Shown here: piece by piece, positions 61,259 through 64,000 of the stretch
How the letters are laid out: every line of letters begins with the position of its first letter
How positions within the stretch are numbered: position 1 is the stretch's first letter
NCBI GenBank assembly: GCA_965224575.1
Contig: CBDCZQ010000006.1
Coordinates: forward strand, 930,001-994,000
Source of the DNA: QPIN01 sp965224575
Lineage (GTDB): Bacteria; Pseudomonadota; Gammaproteobacteria; Methylococcales; Methylomonadaceae
DNA length: 64,000 bases
Direction: 5' to 3'
Translations under genes and position numbers: made by a program
The notes under the pieces: model-generated
The model's input: only the letters and a program-made list of their open reading frames with translations
The model's database searches: none
Told to the model about the DNA's origin: nothing

Positions 61259-64000
61259 CTAAAACCTTAAAAAACCTCCTGCAAACACACTATAATTAGA
61301 ATAAGTAGAGGCCTCATATCTACTCGCAGAAAGATATACGTTAATATCATCCTTATAATTCCACGTAATAGCACCGGTTGAGTTAAGCTGGAACTTAAAT
61401 TCACTATTCTCTTCTTTCCCCATTCCTGGCGCGATATATAGTTCTGTAATTAAATCAGAGCCCCACTTCTTTTTTATATTAAAAGGGACATTAAAGGAAA
61501 CATATTTATTAGGTGTCCAAAACAAGTCGTTATCTTTCTGTATATCGTCATAAATAAACTGAGCTCCAATGGTAACTTCAGGGTAATTCCAGACCTGGCT
61601 ATCAAGTTCAATTTCAGTTCTGTTCCGCTGATTATCATCAGTGTAATACGAGTAAGCGTAATTGGCTTTTAAGTTTAACGAGTCAAGTAATTTTAAATTA
61701 AACCCAGTTCTCGCTCTACTAAAGGCAAGCCCATTCATAATTGCACCCGCGGTATTGACATAAGTATGATCAGCTGAAATTAATAAATCTAATCGCTTAC
61801 CCATCCCTTGTTTTAGCTTTATTGAACCCAGTGGAAATGTTGATCCTGATTTAGTTGACGCTGGAGATGAATGCCCAGAAAAATCAGCCATACCTGCTGA
61901 TAAGGAGAGTGATGAATTTGCCCCAAGTTCATAGTTAAATCGCCCTTCAAATTGATGCCCATGAGCCCGAAAACTCTGCTCATCTATATCCAAGCCGGTG
62001 TTAGCAGAGTTAAGTGTTTGATCAAAATTTAAATATTTGTAATACGCTGATAGTGACAAACTATCCGAAATAGGCACTTCGATTGTTGGGCCAAAGCTGT
62101 AATAAGAACGGTCTGCGTTATCTTCAAAATATCGCCCCTCTATTTTCACAACATGTTTAAGACGACGATCAAGTGCAGCAATCTCTTTCATAATGGCCGG
62201 GTCATTTGGCTGCATTGCGTTTGCTTTATCTAACTGTTTTCTAGCACCAACATGGTCACCACTCCAACTTAACGCTTTCCCCTTTTTAGCCATTAACTCG
62301 GCTTTATCAATTGAACCTTCACGCTCAAGGTCTTCATACATACGTATTGCTTGAGCATAGTTTCCAGCATTCATTTCCAGCCCTGCTAATTCATAAGACC
62401 CTGAAATGGCTGGATCAATATCTTTCAAAGCTTTAACCAGATCATCTCCGGTAAAGGTTCTTATTACTTCAAATCTAGGTAGAGAATACCTAGGGGTATT
62501 CCTAGTAATAGAGTAATTGTTATTTACATGAAAAGCTAATTGAAATTGCTTTTTGACCTGTTCGTGGTTTAAGCTAAATACATCCTGTGCATTTGATAAA
62601 GACCTATGCCCTTGGTCACTGTATGGAAAAGCAAAAGCAAACACATCAGAATTTGGTAACTCACGTCCCATAATTTCCTTACACGTTTTTAGATCTTGGC
62701 CAATTCGCGTGGAAAACTCCTTATTAGTTTCTAGATGATTATCTTCTCCAATCCACCTCTTATTTGCCATAAAACGTCCCATATTGCCAATTTTATTTAC
62801 AGGTACATAATGCTGTGCTTCAGTACCATGGCATTGCATATCCCAACGACCCGTTTTACTAATATCTCTCAGTGTAGACCAAACCGCAGTATAAGCACCA
62901 TGTGTTGCTACATCAACTACAGGCACAAACATAGTTGCTTGAAAACCAGCTTCCTCAAGAATAGGGTCAGCATAACGAAGACTATCTGTACGAGCATCAT
63001 CAAATGTAATTAAAATAGGTTTTTCAGGCAGCCCCTCTTCTCCATTCAGAAAATCAAGTAGTTGATCCATAGTGATAGAATGGTAGCCTTCTTTCTTTAA
63101 CGCCAGCATTTGGTCTCGAAAAATTTTCACTGACACTGTATCCTGTCGCTCTGACACAGTAATACCATGGTAAAGTAAGACTTGAACGCGTTGATGGTTA
63201 GGTTTATCTTGAAGTTCTTTCAACATTTGTAAACCTTGTTTTTGTTCTCCACTATAGAAAGTAAATTTTGCAAGGTTTTGCTGTAATTTTGTATTTTCTG
63301 GAAAGAAGGGTTGTTTAACTTTAAGCCATTTATATGCTGACAAAAAATCACCTTTATCTTTATAAAGATTAACCAATTGCTGAATTATATCTACAGAGTT
63401 AGGATGCATTGTGTAGAGCTCATTTGCTAGTTGCTCAGCTTCAGAATATTTTTTTCGTAATCTCAATGATTCTACAAGACCAATTTGCGCTCTTGACTTT
63501 ATAGGGTCTAATTCAGCCGCACGTTGAAATTCTTTACTTGCCGCGGCGTATTGAATCATAGCTTCTTCATATTTATTTTCCTCGGCATGACTAGCTCCTC
63601 GACTAATATGCAATTTTCCTAGTTGATTTAATCGTTCAGATGAAGGCTTTATCCTGATGATCTCTTTTAGCCAGCGGATTCCTTCAACAATATCTCCAGA
63701 AAAAATAGCATTATTGGCAAGTAACTTCAGGGCAGTTACATTAGGTTCTTTAGCTACAACTTGTTTAGCAAGTGCACTTGCTTCTTTATGCTGACCAGCC
63801 ATATCCAATTGATAAGCAAGTTTCACTTTCCACCTGTTATCCATTGGGTATTTATCTATCAAAACTTTAAATTCCTGTTCAGCCAATACCCACTTTGCTG
63901 CAGCTGTTGCATGTTCTGCTAACCTTGCACGGACAAAATCTTTATTGGGGTGTGTCTCCAAATAATCCTGCAAAAGTTTTGTAGACTCTTCAAAGCGATG
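61259..64000 (-). CDS. TPR, polysaccharide deacetylase and outer-membrane barrel fusion (PgaA/PgaB-like), 5' end outside window
   Basis: The frame is open to the window edge, so the N-terminus (signal peptide, first TPRs) is missing; 913 residues are visible. Order: TPRs (about 10-260), a NodB-type deacetylase domain (about 270-530) with VLLYHGITVSERQD, catalytic TFDDARTD, the metal histidines in CHGTEAQHY and FAFPYSDQG, more TPRs (about 540-620), then about 280 residues of beta-strands ending GGFLRF, an outer-membrane barrel. PgaA (TPR plus barrel) exports poly-beta-1,6-GlcNAc and PgaB deacetylates it; here both activities lie in one chain. No PgaB hydrolase domain is visible. Confidence 0.85.
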   Translation of the reverse strand, partial: HRFEESTKLLQDYLETHPNKDFVRARLAEHATAAAKWVLAEQEFKVLIDKYPMDNRWKVKLAYQLDMAGQHKEASALAKQVVAKEPNVTALKLLANNAIFSGDIVEGIRWLKEIIRIKPSSERLNQLGKLHISRGASHAEENKYEEAMIQYAAASKEFQRAAELDPIKSRAQIGLVESLRLRKKYSEAEQLANELYTMHPNSVDIIQQLVNLYKDKGDFLSAYKWLKVKQPFFPENTKLQQNLAKFTFYSGEQKQGLQMLKELQDKPNHQRVQVLLYHGITVSERQDTVSVKIFRDQMLALKKEGYHSITMDQLLDFLNGEEGLPEKPILITFDDARTDSLRYADPILEEAGFQATMFVPVVDVATHGAYTAVWSTLRDISKTGRWDMQCHGTEAQHYVPVNKIGNMGRFMANKRWIGEDNHLETNKEFSTRIGQDLKTCKEIMGRELPNSDVFAFAFPYSDQGHRSLSNAQDVFSLNHEQVKKQFQLAFHVNNNYSITRNTPRYSLPRFEVIRTFTGDDLVKALKDIDPAISGSYELAGLEMNAGNYAQAIRMYEDLEREGSIDKAELMAKKGKALSWSGDHVGARKQLDKANAMQPNDPAIMKEIAALDRRLKHVVKIEGRYFEDNADRSYYSFGPTIEVPISDSLSLSAYYKYLNFDQTLNSANTGLDIDEQSFRAHGHQFEGRFNYELGANSSLSLSAGMADFSGHSSPASTKSGSTFPLGSIKLKQGMGKRLDLLISADHTYVNTAGAIMNGLAFSRARTGFNLKLLDSLNLKANYAYSYYTDDNQRNRTEIELDSQVWNYPEVTIGAQFIYDDIQKDNDLFWTPNKYVSFNVPFNIKKKWGSDLITELYIAPGMGKEENSEFKFQLNSTGAITWNYKDDINVYLSASRYEASTYSNYSVFAGGFLRF

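Overview
The window is AT-rich chromosomal DNA of a gammaproteobacterium. The best lineage evidence is the block lptM-lysA-dapF-DUF484-xerC at 40667-44641, a gene order characteristic of that class, together with Pst/Pho, TRAP, MltF and Pgi proteins of gammaproteobacterial type. The many short palindromic repeats, the copper proteins and a cytochrome-like membrane protein would suit an aquatic methylotroph or sulfur oxidiser, but nothing here proves either; the genus is not identified.

Layout. 1-5200: a secreted HYR/Ig-like protein, an orphan sensor kinase and a predicted outer-membrane barrel. 5543-14355: a heme-motif membrane protein, then a complete phosphate regulon, pstS-pstC-pstA-pstB-phoU-phoB-phoR, behind an excellent Pho box. 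14455-24774, all on the minus strand: a trypsin-like protease, a three-gene set that looks like a TelA/XpaC-type toxic-anion module, an ABC exporter and a TRAP transporter with a TatT partner. 25167-26870: a tandemly duplicated, partly decayed two-gene module whose relative sits at 46836-47844. 27050-33008: a TauD-type oxygenase, an Mpo1-like protein, a JmjC-like oxygenase, an RhlA-like hydrolase and speD-speE. 33241-35918: an OhrR-like regulator facing a cupin, an ECF sigma factor, arsI and a VOC protein. 36178-40030: opgC and an NdvB-like beta-glucan synthase between two direct copies of a MITE-like repeat. 40667-46661: lptM to xerC, a membrane protein and a methyltransferase. 47956-52648: membrane proteins and three membrane-anchored secreted proteins, two of them copper proteins. 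52916-56819: pgi, mltF and a membrane protein. 57159-61091: a graveyard of insertion sequences. 61259-64000: an unusual fusion of polysaccharide deacetylase, TPRs and an outer-membrane barrel, cut by the window edge.

How it works together. PhoR and PhoB would sense low phosphate and drive pstS through the Pho box. The sigma/ArsI operon looks like a stress or organoarsenical response controlled by a thiol-based MarR repressor. OpgC and the NdvB-like protein would make and decorate periplasmic beta-glucans, and the protein at the right edge would modify and export an amino-sugar polymer. SpeD and SpeE make spermidine.

Repeats are unusually dense. One family of paired hairpins (cores such as TTGGGTTAACGATAAAG) occurs at six sites, two of them inside the pst-pho cluster. 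A set of 160-210 bp palindromic, MITE-like elements lies at gene borders, and two of these supply the stop codon of the gene they touch. The strongest candidates for something undescribed are the duplicated two-gene module with a toxin/immunity-like layout, the copper-protein trio and the deacetylase/barrel fusion. No CRISPR array, rRNA or tRNA was seen.
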